In this document: positions 1 through 7,737 of the stretch, piece after piece
Position numbering within the stretch: position 1 is the stretch's first letter
How the letters are laid out: the number at the start of each line of letters is the position of its first letter
IMG/VR virus record: IMGVR_UViG_3300037490_000020
Location: 1 to 28,803 of that record
Origin: a virus
Direction: 5' to 3' (one strand)
Length of the DNA: 28,803 nucleotides
Notes under the pieces: model-generated
Seen by the model: the letters and a program-made list of their open reading frames with translations, nothing else
Database searches by the model: none
Told to the model about the DNA's origin: nothing
Position numbers and translations under genes: made by a program

Positions 1-1
1 G

Positions 2-445
2 ACGGCCGCGACCGAAGCCTCCAAGATGATCCCGATAGCACTAAAGGCTTCGGAGGAAGTTCCTCGCGGTCAGTTCCGGCCGGTTAACCAGCTCATCCAA
101 AAGGGCCAGATCATGACATCTGACCCCAAATTGGCCCGCTTTGCTCAGGCGAATCTCACCTTGGCGAACATCTACGCCCGCGCCGTTAATCCTACGGGCG
201 TACCGACCGATTCAGCTCGCGATCACGCCCTGAGCATCCTCAGCATCGCGCAGTCTCAGGAGTCGTATGCGGGGGTGGTCGATATCATGAAGCGGGAAAT
301 CGAAGCGGCGAGGAGTTCCCCGCCGCAGGTTAGAGAGGACATCCGAGCATCCGTTGCCGGGCAGTACAAAGCGCCGGCTCCGGGACCTGTGGCCGGCGGT
401 GCCACGGGTGGAAGTGCGCAAAATGATCCGTTAGGAATTCGCTAA
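2..445 (+). CDS. C-terminal part of a phage DNA-ejection/internal virion protein (5' truncated)
   Basis: The reading frame is open from base 2, so the gene begins before the window; the first ATG at 26 is internal. About 147 residues are visible: a helical stretch with an N-P-T-G-V-P motif and a conserved-looking segment (YAGVVDIMKREIEAA), then a Gly/Ala/Pro-rich tail. I recall this pattern from C-termini of podovirus ejection or pilot proteins, sometimes fused to lytic transglycosylase domains. The stop TAA at 443-445 directly abuts the next gene's GTG, consistent with a virion operon. The function is inferred from family resemblance and position; any enzymatic N-terminus lies outside the window. 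Confidence 0.6.
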   Translation, partial: TAATEASKMIPIALKASEEVPRGQFRPVNQLIQKGQIMTSDPKLARFAQANLTLANIYARAVNPTGVPTDSARDHALSILSIAQSQESYAGVVDIMKREIEAARSSPPQVREDIRASVAGQYKAPAPGPVAGGATGGSAQNDPLGIR

Positions 446-2062
446 GTGGCCGATATATCCATGAAGGACGTGCGGGAGAAGTACCCGCAGTACTCCGACC
501 TGTCGGACCAGGATTTGGCGATTTCCCTGCACAAGAAGTTCTATTCCGACATGCCTGGGGCTGAGTTTTTCCAGAAAATAGGACTCAAGGATAAGGCCGA
601 CCCCACCACTGGCACTGGTGCAGTTCAGCGCTTCTTTGAAGGTGCCGGCAGGGGTATGGCCGAGGTCGGTAGGGGAATCAAGCAGCTCTCCACTATGGGG
701 CCAACAAACGAGGAAGGCCGACAGAGACAGCAGCAAGTACAAGGCGAGGTGGATGAGGCGAGGAAGCTCGACGCCCCCCTCATGGCTACTACCGCAGGCA
801 AGGTCGGAAACGTCGTCGGCCAGGTAGCCGCTAGCGCTCCAGCCGCCGCAATTCCTGGTGCCAATACCTTGGTGGGGGGTGCCTTGGTCGGGGCTGGGTT
901 AGGTGCCGCGCAGCCCACAGCAACAGGAGAGAGCCGGGGACAAAATGCCCTCATGGGAGCCGCCGGAGGTGCTGCAGGTCAGGCTCTCGGGTCAGTAGCC
1001 GCCAAGGGATTAGGGGCCATGGTAGGCCGAGCTACACCTACTGGTGCGGCTACCGCCGAGACTCGGTTCCTCGATGAGGGACTGAAAATCCCCCCTTCGA
1101 TGTCCAAGGGGAAACCCGGATTCGTAGCTAAGGAACTTGAGGGTTTCAGCGGGAAGATCAAGACCGAGCAGGCGGCTTCTGCTGCGAACGCTCCTAAACT
1201 GACCGATCTTGCCCGCCGTTCAATTGATCTGCCACCACAGGGCGAGCTTTCCCACGGGGAGGTTATTTCTCAGCGTCAAGCCTATGGGCAATCCTACGAT
1301 GCGGTAAAGAAGTTCAAGGGACAGTTCACCGAGACGCCTAAGTTCATCAAGGCGCTCGATTCCATAAAGCAGCGTTCCACGAAGAGCCGCCGTCAGGTGC
1401 TAAAGAACCAGCAGGTGTCAGCTCTGGTGAAGGATCTGCGCGGCAACTACTCCCCAGACGAAGCGGTAGAAGTGGTCAAGAAGCTACGGGCGGATGCCTC
1501 GCTCAACGCCCGCTCGCTCGATCCCAACGTCCGCGGATTGGCACGAGCTCAGAAGCGGGCCGCCCAAGCGGTGGATGACTTGATAGAGGAACACTTGTCG
1601 AGCTCCGGGCAGCAGGACATCTACCTGCAATACCTAAAGGGCCGGGTAGGGGTGGCGAAGACCTACGACGTGGAGAAAGCGCTCAACACGTCCACTCGGC
1701 AGATCAGCCCACCGAAGATCGCCAAACTCGACGCCGCGAAGCCCGGACGCTTGACCGGGGACCTGAAGACGATCGCTGACTTCGCTAAGTCCTACGAGGG
1801 AGCGGCCCGGGACATCAGCCAGCGCGGGAGTCGGGCGGGTCCTTCGCGTTCACCGCTCGACTACGCTGCAGCCACCCTTGCCGGCGTTCATCACCCGATT
1901 GCGGGTGCTGCAATGCTGGCGCGTCCTATGGCTAGAAAGTACGTACTTTCCGACATGGCGCAGCAGGGACTACGGGGGATACCCCCTACGCTTGAGCAGC
2001 AGACTCTTCCTCGGGCGGGCGAACTCATCGGCTCTCAGGCCGTCCAGAGGCAGCAACAGTAG
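446..2062 (+). CDS. Putative internal virion / DNA-ejection protein (538 aa)
   Basis: It starts with GTG immediately after the preceding stop, with AGGAA at 433-437 as a plausible ribosome binding site. The N-terminus carries the short helical motif typical of podophage ejection proteins (KYPQYSDLSDQDLAISLHKK, about residues 14-33). A Gly/Ala-rich segment at about 115-195 could be membrane-active and resembles glycine-zipper regions. The C-terminal half is helical and charged. Such proteins are packaged in the virion and injected to form a trans-envelope conduit. Neighbours (another ejection protein upstream, tail fibre downstream) support a virion role. No catalytic motif was recognised. Confidence 0.65.
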   Translation: MADISMKDVREKYPQYSDLSDQDLAISLHKKFYSDMPGAEFFQKIGLKDKADPTTGTGAVQRFFEGAGRGMAEVGRGIKQLSTMGPTNEEGRQRQQQVQGEVDEARKLDAPLMATTAGKVGNVVGQVAASAPAAAIPGANTLVGGALVGAGLGAAQPTATGESRGQNALMGAAGGAAGQALGSVAAKGLGAMVGRATPTGAATAETRFLDEGLKIPPSMSKGKPGFVAKELEGFSGKIKTEQAASAANAPKLTDLARRSIDLPPQGELSHGEVISQRQAYGQSYDAVKKFKGQFTETPKFIKALDSIKQRSTKSRRQVLKNQQVSALVKDLRGNYSPDEAVEVVKKLRADASLNARSLDPNVRGLARAQKRAAQAVDDLIEEHLSSSGQQDIYLQYLKGRVGVAKTYDVEKALNTSTRQISPPKIAKLDAAKPGRLTGDLKTIADFAKSYEGAARDISQRGSRAGPSRSPLDYAAATLAGVHHPIAGAAMLARPMARKYVLSDMAQQGLRGIPPTLEQQTLPRAGELIGSQAVQRQQQ

Positions 2063-2072
2063 GCGCTTTATC

Positions 2073-2186
2073 TTGCCCTCGGGGACGAAACGGATCACGG
2101 CAACTCGAGCAGGCAGACAGATACCGATGAAGAGCACCAGAACGAAGACCCAACGCAGCAACAGTGCCCAAACGAAGCTCAAGTGA
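2073..2186 (+). CDS. Possible small basic peptide (37 aa, TTG start)
   Basis: A short frame fills the gap between the ejection protein and the PurD-like gene. It would start at TTG 2073, with AGG at 2060-2063 nine bases upstream, and end in a TGA that overlaps the next GTG (GTGA at 2183-2186). That coupling resembles other junctions in this phage. The peptide is rich in Lys, Arg, Thr and Gln, with no hydrophobic segment. An internal ATG at 2127 would give only 19 residues. It may be a leader for translation of the next gene or simply an open frame; low confidence. Confidence 0.28.
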   Translation: MPSGTKRITATRAGRQIPMKSTRTKTQRSNSAQTKLK

Positions 2187-3502
2187 AGGTCCTCATCATC
2201 AGCATGGACTCAATCGGGGAAGGATTGGCACTTGCACTGAGAGCGGTTCAGTCCGGTCACGCGGTGCGCTTTTTCCTGGGAAAGAACGCCAATCCTACCA
2301 TCGGAGAGGGCTTCAAGGGCATCGAGAAGATCGCCAACTGGCTCACTTCCATCCCCTGGGCGGATCTCGTGATACCCACGGGCAACCATGAGTTCATGAC
2401 ACGGCTTCAGGGAGCCCGGGACCGCACTGCCGTTTTCGGACCCTCGGTGTCTTCCGCGAAGCTCGAGATCGACCGCGCCTTGGGGATGGAGTTTTTCGAG
2501 GATCACGATATTGAGGTACCGCCGTTTGAGACATTCGATTCCCTGGAGGAGGCTGAAAGCCACGTTCGCAAGACTGAGAAAAGATATGTCTTCAAACCGT
2601 TAGGCGATGAGGATGATAAATCCCTCTCCTATTGCAGCAAGTCACCGGCCGATATGGTCGCGCGGTTGCAGCGGTGGCAGAAGCTCGGGATGAAGCTCAA
2701 GGGGTCCTGTATGTTGCAGGAATTCATCGAGGGGATAGAGCTCGGAGTCTCGCGGTGGATGGGGGCGGAAGGGTTCATCGGCTTGCCGAACGAGAACTGG
2801 GAGCGCAAGAAGTTCCTGGCCGGGGATGTGGGCCCGAACTGCGGGGAGGCGGGCACCATCCTCAAGTACGTATCGTCCTCCCCGCTCTTTGATGCGGTTC
2901 TCGCCCCGCTGGAGGAAGCCCTCGTGAGCATGGGGCATCTCGGCGACATCGATGTGAACTGCATCATCGATGGCACGGGCAAGGCGTGGCCGCTCGAGTT
3001 CACTGCGCGCCTCGGCTGGCCGGCCTTCAACATCATGATGGCGCTGCACAAGGGCGACCCCGTGCAGTGGATGCTCGATGCCTGCGAGGGGGAGGATACG
3101 CTCGAAGTCTCGCCTAAGATCGCGGCCGGCGTGGTCGTTGCACAACCGGACTATCCCTACTCCAAGCTCACCAAGGCTGAGACCGATGGGATCCCGATCT
3201 ACGGCGTGACAGAAGAGAACAAGCGCTACATATCTCCGCAGTCGGTGAAGATCACGACGGTGCCGGCCATGAACGGCGAATCCCTGACGGAGTCACCCAC
3301 CTGGACGAGTGCGGGAGATTACCTCGCTGTGGTGACGGGTACGGGCAAGACGGTGCTCGAAGCCTGTACCCGCGCGTATAAGACGGTGGATGAGATCCAC
3401 GTCCCGGACATCATCTACAGAGATGACATCGGCGAAGCGCTCGATGAAAAGATCCCCGAGTTGCAGAAGCTCGGCTTTGCGCAGGAGTTCACATACGGAT
3501 GA
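2183..3502 (+). CDS. PurD-like ATP-grasp ligase (GARS family)
   Basis: The 439 residues match the length and domain order of phosphoribosylamine-glycine ligase. There is an N-terminal Rossmann-like start (KVLII, residues 2-6), an ATP-grasp core with FKPLG near 137-141 and a GPNCGEAG segment at 217-224 that parallels PurD GPNTGGMG. LEFTARLG at 271-278 parallels the metal-binding LEFNARFG. A GARS-C-like end follows (VVTGTGKTVLEA, then HVPDIIYRDDIG). PurD enzymes join glycine to phosphoribosylamine using ATP. However, the glycine-rich substrate loop usual near residue 10 (GGGREH) is absent and reads SMDSIGEG, so the substrate may differ. GTG 2183 is preferred because it retains the first beta strand. 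Its stop overlaps the tail-fibre ATG. Confidence 0.8.
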   Translation: MKVLIISMDSIGEGLALALRAVQSGHAVRFFLGKNANPTIGEGFKGIEKIANWLTSIPWADLVIPTGNHEFMTRLQGARDRTAVFGPSVSSAKLEIDRALGMEFFEDHDIEVPPFETFDSLEEAESHVRKTEKRYVFKPLGDEDDKSLSYCSKSPADMVARLQRWQKLGMKLKGSCMLQEFIEGIELGVSRWMGAEGFIGLPNENWERKKFLAGDVGPNCGEAGTILKYVSSSPLFDAVLAPLEEALVSMGHLGDIDVNCIIDGTGKAWPLEFTARLGWPAFNIMMALHKGDPVQWMLDACEGEDTLEVSPKIAAGVVVAQPDYPYSKLTKAETDGIPIYGVTEENKRYISPQSVKITTVPAMNGESLTESPTWTSAGDYLAVVTGTGKTVLEACTRAYKTVDEIHVPDIIYRDDIGEALDEKIPELQKLGFAQEFTYG

Positions 3503-5274
3503 CCGTCACACTTTCCCCACCGATGATGCTGCAGTTCCAGAACCCGAACAATTCGGGGGCTCCGGCTGCGGGCTTCAAGCTGTTCACGTATCTCGCCGGG
3601 AGTTCGACCAAGCAGGCCACCTGGACCGACTCCACACAGGCTACACAGAACAGTAACCCGGTCGTTCTCGATTCGAACGGTGCCTGGACGATCTGGGGCG
3701 ATCCAACGCTCGCCTACAAATTCGTCCTCGCACCGGCGAGTGACACCGATCCGCCCACATCTCCGGTCCGTACGGTCGATAACCTCTATTTCCCGATCAC
3801 GATCAATTCAGGCATCGCACTCGGTAGTTACGCCATCACGACCGCCGAGACCGCGGCGGCCGTTACACCCGCCAACCTGTCGTATCTGCCGTACGACGTC
3901 AGGCGCTACGGTGCGCAGCAGTCGAACCTTAGCGCCCAGAATCTCGCGGCACTCAACACGGCGATCCGTATCGCCACGTTCGATGTGGGCGCCGCGAGTC
4001 TCGGTGGGGTGGTCATCACCGTCCCGGCGTCCTGTCACTACGGTTACCAGGTAACGAATCTCGCGAGCTACCCGCAGTTCTCGGGTACCACACCGATCAC
4101 GGTCTATGACTACAGTCAGGGCGAGTCCTATTCGGGCTATCCCGTACAATACGACGGCGATCAGGTTCGTATCTTCACCTATACGCCGCAGACCTCCGCG
4201 ACGATAACGTTCACGGCTTCGATCGTCTCGGGCGCTACCTCGGCGACGCTGGCCTTGGCCTGGTCCACCCCGACGGGTCTCTATCAGGTGACGTTTTCGG
4301 ACGGTGAAGTGCGCCCCGTTCAACTCACCCTCAACGCAACCACAGCCACCTGGACTCCGGCACTGACCAATACCGTTGCGGCGACGGCGTCCTACATCAA
4401 TCCCGCGCATAACGGAAACGGCCTGCGCATCATCGCCAACTGGTACCCCTACATCTGGATCGATAACAGTTCGGGGATACCAACGACTTCCACCGGCGGC
4501 TTCGACAACCGCCGCGCTAACATACTCTTCGGTGCCGATGGCAGTGCCATGTGGAGCGCCGGCATGGGCGGGCTCGTGGGCGCGGGCTTTTCGCTCGATC
4601 AGCTCAGTAACTTCACCATCACGGCGTATGCCGCGCCGGGTTCCGCGATCACAACTTACGTTCCGCTCATCATCGAGCGCGCGACCGGTAACTGGAGTCT
4701 GGGCAAGGGGGCGAATACTCCCGGGGTCGCGTATCTCTTCACGAGTGTGACGACAGGCTTCGCGCAGGGGTGTTTCGAGAATCCCTTTGCCACGACTTCG
4801 ACCTTGCTGGTGCGCAACAGCGCAGGGTCCGGGAGTGATATCGCCCTGGTGAACCGCGCGGGTCAGGCCTGCATCAACATCGCGGGGGCGGGCGATGCCG
4901 CGACCTTTGACACCGTGACACGGCGGGCGACGTTCATTTCTACGCAGAAGACGGTTGTTCAGCCCACCTATGGCGCAACCATCGCCATCAACAATAACGG
5001 CGGGGACTCGTTCACGATCACCGCTAACAACAACACTGCCTTTAGTATCAGTAATCCGAGTGGCACGACTCCAACTTCGGCACAGAGGATAAAGATCACG
5101 ATCAAGAACGTCTCGGGTGGGGCTTTGGGCACGGCGACCTTCGACACCTTTTATCGTCTCGCCGCGTGGACTCAACCCGCCAATGCCAATAGCCGCTCGA
5201 TAGACTTCGAGTACTACCCGCCCGATAACGTGTGGCGGGAGGTCTCGAGGACTCCGGCGGATGTGCCGAACTGA
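3499..5274 (+). CDS. Tail fibre / tailspike-like protein (591 aa)
   Basis: The ATG overlaps the preceding TGA (ATGA at 3499-3502). Residues 1-100 look like the virion-attachment domain common to phage fibres: an N-P-N-N-S-G-A-P-A-A-G start, an L-F-T-Y-L-A-G-S motif and N-P-V-V-L-D at 53-58, ending in T-V-D-N-L. At 132-139 YDVRRYGA followed by a helical segment resembles the entry to the pectate-lyase-like beta-helix of tailspikes. The rest is Thr/Ser/Gly/Asn-rich beta structure with no recognised catalytic residues. It probably recognises the host surface. Position next to ejection proteins and upstream of lysis genes fits. Confidence 0.8.
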   Translation: MTVTLSPPMMLQFQNPNNSGAPAAGFKLFTYLAGSSTKQATWTDSTQATQNSNPVVLDSNGAWTIWGDPTLAYKFVLAPASDTDPPTSPVRTVDNLYFPITINSGIALGSYAITTAETAAAVTPANLSYLPYDVRRYGAQQSNLSAQNLAALNTAIRIATFDVGAASLGGVVITVPASCHYGYQVTNLASYPQFSGTTPITVYDYSQGESYSGYPVQYDGDQVRIFTYTPQTSATITFTASIVSGATSATLALAWSTPTGLYQVTFSDGEVRPVQLTLNATTATWTPALTNTVAATASYINPAHNGNGLRIIANWYPYIWIDNSSGIPTTSTGGFDNRRANILFGADGSAMWSAGMGGLVGAGFSLDQLSNFTITAYAAPGSAITTYVPLIIERATGNWSLGKGANTPGVAYLFTSVTTGFAQGCFENPFATTSTLLVRNSAGSGSDIALVNRAGQACINIAGAGDAATFDTVTRRATFISTQKTVVQPTYGATIAINNNGGDSFTITANNNTAFSISNPSGTTPTSAQRIKITIKNVSGGALGTATFDTFYRLAAWTQPANANSRSIDFEYYPPDNVWREVSRTPADVPN

Positions 5275-5777
5275 TGGCCGACCGTGATCCAAACGGAGAT
5301 GAGTGGTCGCTGCGGACGCTGCGCGTGCTCGTCGAATCGAATGATAAGCGGACGACCGAACTCATCGCCGCGAATGATCTGCGCTACCAACAGCGCTTTC
5401 TCGCACAGTCGGAAGCACTTACAGCCGCGTTCCTCGCTCAGAAGAGTGCGGTGGAAGCTGCGCTTACAGCTGCAGACCGCGCCGTGATCAAGGCCGAGAC
5501 GGCCTCTGAGAAACGCTTCGATGCGGTGAACGAGTTCAGACAGAGCCTCAACGATCAGTCGCGTCTGCTTATGCCACGCTCCGAGTGCGAACAGGCACTC
5601 AGGACGATGAAGGAAGCGGTAGACAAGCTCGAGAGCAGCGTGAGTCAACGTCGCGATATCACCGCTGGCGTGAAGGAAGGTACGAGAGACAGCTGGGCAA
5701 CGATCATTGCAGTGATCTCACTCGGAGCGACGATCATCATGGGGATCTTCTACATCGCTCATTGGAGTGGGAAGTGA
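5274..5777 (+). CDS. Coiled-coil protein with C-terminal membrane anchor, lysis region
   Basis: The ATG at 5274 shares one base with the tail-fibre TGA (TGATG); a GTG at 5232 in the same frame would overlap the fibre gene and is less likely. The 167 residues comprise a charged, alanine-rich coiled coil (about 15-125) and a single hydrophobic segment near the end (IIAVISLGATIIMGIFYIAH, about 143-162). The architecture is recurrent in phages beside lysozyme genes, but a biochemical role is not established to my knowledge. It may be a holin-like or lysis-accessory protein, or a superinfection factor. The stop overlaps the lysozyme GTG. Confidence 0.75.
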   Translation: MADRDPNGDEWSLRTLRVLVESNDKRTTELIAANDLRYQQRFLAQSEALTAAFLAQKSAVEAALTAADRAVIKAETASEKRFDAVNEFRQSLNDQSRLLMPRSECEQALRTMKEAVDKLESSVSQRRDITAGVKEGTRDSWATIIAVISLGATIIMGIFYIAHWSGK

Positions 5778-6220
5778 CCGATCTCGCCCAAGCCATGATC
5801 GAGCACTTCGAGGGCTGCCGGTTGACAGCCTATAGAGATTCCCGGGGATTGTGGACTATCGGCTGGGGGCATCTCTTGAATAACTCGGTCGACTGGACTG
5901 GACACACGATCACGCAAGAACTCGCGGACTCACTCTTGGAACAGGACATGGATCATGCGCGCCAACTCGCGCAGGGCTTTCCGCATTACCCGGACATGAA
6001 TGATGTGCGCCAGGCGGTTTGCGTGAGCATGTGTTTCCAGATGGGCCAGAGCCCTCTTTACTGGCCGAACTTCACGACAGCGCTTCAGGCGCGGGATTTC
6101 GCGGGGGCTGCACAGGCGGGGCTCGATAGTGATTGGGCCAAGCAGACGCCTCAGAGGGCGGTGCTGGAGATGGACATGATGGAATCTGGGGTATGGGAAC
6201 TACCACAGGAGAACGTATGA
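5774..6220 (+). CDS. Endolysin, T4-type lysozyme (GH24)
   Basis: GTG at 5774 overlaps the upstream TGA (GTGA); ATG 5795 is an alternative. The 148-residue protein carries the GH24 signature: Glu13 in HFEG, Asp22 in YRDSRG and Thr28 in LWTIGWGH, giving the E-x8-D-x5-T catalytic spacing of T4 lysozyme. It would hydrolyse the beta-1,4 glycosidic bonds of peptidoglycan at lysis. The length is normal for a single-domain endolysin. No N-terminal signal or anchor is visible, so export would require a holin. Adjacent membrane proteins and spanins make this the core of the lysis cassette. Confidence 0.93.
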   Translation: MTDLAQAMIEHFEGCRLTAYRDSRGLWTIGWGHLLNNSVDWTGHTITQELADSLLEQDMDHARQLAQGFPHYPDMNDVRQAVCVSMCFQMGQSPLYWPNFTTALQARDFAGAAQAGLDSDWAKQTPQRAVLEMDMMESGVWELPQENV

Positions 6221-6336
6221 GTATCGTGTCATTCATTTTAGGCGTGCTTGTCGGGATGGGTGCGGGAGCCTATCTCTACTACAAGTTCGGTGTGACGTTG
6301 GCGACAGATCTCTCGAAACTCAAAGCCAAGTTATGA
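6217..6336 (+). CDS. Small single-span membrane protein (39 aa)
   Basis: ATG 6217 overlaps the lysozyme stop (ATGA), and AGGAG about six bases upstream is a good ribosome binding site. The peptide has one hydrophobic helix (SIVSFILGVLVGMGAGAYLY) with glycine spacing, followed by a short basic tail. It overlaps the next gene by ATGA. The context suggests a holin or holin-modulating peptide, but many phages carry such peptides with no known role. The longer frame starting upstream at 6133 runs inside the lysozyme gene and is not favoured. Confidence 0.65.
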   Translation: MSIVSFILGVLVGMGAGAYLYYKFGVTLATDLSKLKAKL

Positions 6337-6650
6337 ACTGGCTTCACATGATGTGGCTTCGGCACGGTCAGAAGAGTATTGCGACCGTGCTCGGTAGCGC
6401 TGCACTTGCGGATCTTACCGGCTACCGTGATTCCGTCGTGGCGTTAGTCGGTGAGAAAGGATATGCGGCAGTAAGGCTCGCTGGAGCCCTCGGGATCATC
6501 TGGCGGGCAGTACAAGCCACGCGCACTACCAATGTCATAGTCAGTCAGGGCGCGAGTAATGCACTCGCTGCCGCCGGCGTCCCGTCCGTTGAAGCCGATG
6601 CTGCCATGACTGTTACAGGAACCAAGCCGGTGCCGCCCAATGCCGCTTAA
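6333..6650 (+). CDS. Hypothetical lysis-region membrane-associated protein (105 aa)
   Basis: ATG overlaps the previous stop (ATGA at 6333-6336). The start M-N-W-L-H-M-M-W-L-R-H-G-Q-K resembles a family of small proteins I associate with phage lysis regions. Two moderately hydrophobic stretches (about 14-28 and 44-60) could span the membrane, and the Ala/Thr/Pro-rich end is polar. It could be the holin of this cassette, but no defining motif supports that. It overlaps the Rz-like start by 11 bases. Confidence 0.6.
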   Translation: MNWLHMMWLRHGQKSIATVLGSAALADLTGYRDSVVALVGEKGYAAVRLAGALGIIWRAVQATRTTNVIVSQGASNALAAAGVPSVEADAAMTVTGTKPVPPNAA

Positions 6651-7068
6651 GGATGTCATGTATCTTGCCATTCTCGCCCTCGTGATCGGGGTGGGGATCT
6701 GGATCTACAACAAGGGTGAGGCGAACTGTCTTGCCCGCGAAAAGGCGGCAGCGGAGAAACAAGCGATCGCCGATGTGAAGATCGCACAGGAAACCACCGA
6801 TGCACTCACTGCTGAAATCAACCGTCTGCGGGGCATTGCTCCTGCTTACCCTCCAAGGGTGCAGTGCTACACCCGTCCAGTGTCAGCCCCGACAGGTAAG
6901 CCCGGAGCTCCTACAGCACCCAGCACCCCCGGAGGGAGCGTTCGAGAAGTGCCTGGCGGGCCTGGAAGCGGGCCTGACTTGGGACCAGGCTTGCAAGGAA
7001 TTGCCCTCTCTGCCGACTACGTGAGCGCCCTCTACAGGGCGTGTCTCAAGGAACTCAAGGAGCCGTGA
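6640..7068 (+). CDS. Rz: Rz-like inner-membrane spanin (i-spanin)
   Basis: This 142-residue protein has the i-spanin plan: a short N-terminus, one transmembrane helix (LAILALVIGVGIWIY), then a periplasmic coiled coil (about 28-67). ATG 6640 is used here, but ATG 6658 with an AAGGA at 6649-6653 is an equally good start and leaves the membrane helix intact. The C-terminal half is Pro/Gly-rich, which reflects the embedded second gene in the +1 frame. Together with Rz1 it would span the periplasm and fuse inner and outer membranes at lysis. Its end overlaps the next gene's GTG. Confidence 0.8.
   Translation: MPLKDVMYLAILALVIGVGIWIYNKGEANCLAREKAAAEKQAIADVKIAQETTDALTAEINRLRGIAPAYPPRVQCYTRPVSAPTGKPGAPTAPSTPGGSVREVPGGPGSGPDLGPGLQGIALSADYVSALYRACLKELKEP
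6800..7024 (+). CDS. Rz1: Rz1-like outer-membrane lipoprotein spanin, fully nested in Rz
   Basis: This 74-residue frame lies wholly inside the Rz-like gene in the +1 frame. It has a lipoprotein signal peptide with a Lys at position 6, a hydrophobic core (GALLLLTLQ) and lipobox L18-Q-G-C21. The mature part is proline-rich with Cys and Gln, as in Rz1 o-spanins. After lipidation at Cys21 it would sit in the outer membrane and bind the Rz coiled coil. The embedded arrangement is like that of lambda Rz/Rz1. The signal sequence makes chance overlap unlikely. Confidence 0.8.
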   Translation: MHSLLKSTVCGALLLLTLQGCSATPVQCQPRQVSPELLQHPAPPEGAFEKCLAGLEAGLTWDQACKELPSLPTT

Positions 7069-7538
7069 ACGTCAAGACCTTCGCGCTGGTCGGCCTCTTC
7101 ATCGTGATTCTGGTGGCGCTGTTGTGGCGCTGCTCGGTGGCGAAGGGAGCTGAGTTCGATCTAGACGGCGGCGCTTCATTCGGGCCCGGGAGAACGGGGC
7201 CCGTACTCGGCCTTCAAATCTACCAGCCCATCGGCAATCGCGTGGATGTCTTTGCGGGCACTAACATCTGGGGGAAGACCTCGATAGTCGCTACGACGTG
7301 GGACTGGCACGCCGGAATCCGTACCTGCCGTTGGGAAGTCTGTGCGAGTCTCGGTGCGAGTTACCTGCAGAACGTCGACCGAGTGAACGGCAGCCATACC
7401 AATTACTACCTGGGCCTCGCTTACCTCTTTGACTGGGGGCGGCTGAGATCGTTCGATTACTGTCATCTCTCGGATTTAGGAACGACCCCAATTAACAAGG
7501 GTCGCAACGCAGCGCTAGTGTCAATACGTTTGCAATGA
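7065..7538 (+). CDS. PagL-like outer-membrane beta-barrel (putative lipid A deacylase)
   Basis: GTG 7065 overlaps the Rz stop (GTGA) and has AAGGAG at 7057-7062, so it is preferred over GTG 7041. The 157 residues begin with a basic/hydrophobic signal segment (VKTFALVGLFIVILVALLW), then alternating beta-strand sequence with aromatic girdles typical of small outer-membrane barrels. Near the C-terminus His134-x-Ser136 followed by G and N-K-G-R-N resembles the catalytic H-x-S motif and surroundings of PagL acyloxyacyl hydrolases. PagL removes the 3-O acyl chain of lipid A. The catalytic acid was not identified. An alternative is an uncharacterised phage barrel involved in lysis or exclusion. Confidence 0.55.
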   Translation: MNVKTFALVGLFIVILVALLWRCSVAKGAEFDLDGGASFGPGRTGPVLGLQIYQPIGNRVDVFAGTNIWGKTSIVATTWDWHAGIRTCRWEVCASLGASYLQNVDRVNGSHTNYYLGLAYLFDWGRLRSFDYCHLSDLGTTPINKGRNAALVSIRLQ

Positions 7539-7551
7539 TTGGAGGTGTCCA

Positions 7552-7737
7552 GTGTTAATGACCGTCGTCCTGATCTTCATCATACTCGCGGCCTTCGCAT
7601 TAGTGTGGTGGGGCGTACAGCGTCTGGCGATCCCAGAACCGATCAAGACCGTGGTGTTGGTTATTCTCGGGCTTGTGGCGCTGGTGTTGATCTACAACTT
7701 CATAGCTGGCGGCGGGGTGCGTCTTAATTTCCGTTGA
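7552..7737 (+). CDS. Small two-helix membrane protein (61 aa)
   Basis: A strong ribosome binding site GGAGGT at 7541-7546 precedes GTG 7552 by five bases; ATG 7558 is a weaker choice. Two hydrophobic helices are separated by a short Pro-Glu-Pro-x-Lys turn (IPEPIKT). Similar peptides occur in phages and bacteria as uncharacterised membrane proteins, and the topology would suit a class II holin. It is the last rightward gene of the lysis block and its end overlaps the convergent HNH-type gene by 46 bases. No terminator hairpin was seen between the two. Confidence 0.65.
   Translation: MLMTVVLIFIILAAFALVWWGVQRLAIPEPIKTVVLVILGLVALVLIYNFIAGGGVRLNFR

Noticed and set aside
3808-5292. A 494-codon open frame on the minus strand opposite the tail fibre
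   Set aside because: The plus strand encodes a recognisable fibre protein. The opposite frame is Arg/Gly-rich with no motif, a usual shadow in GC-rich DNA.
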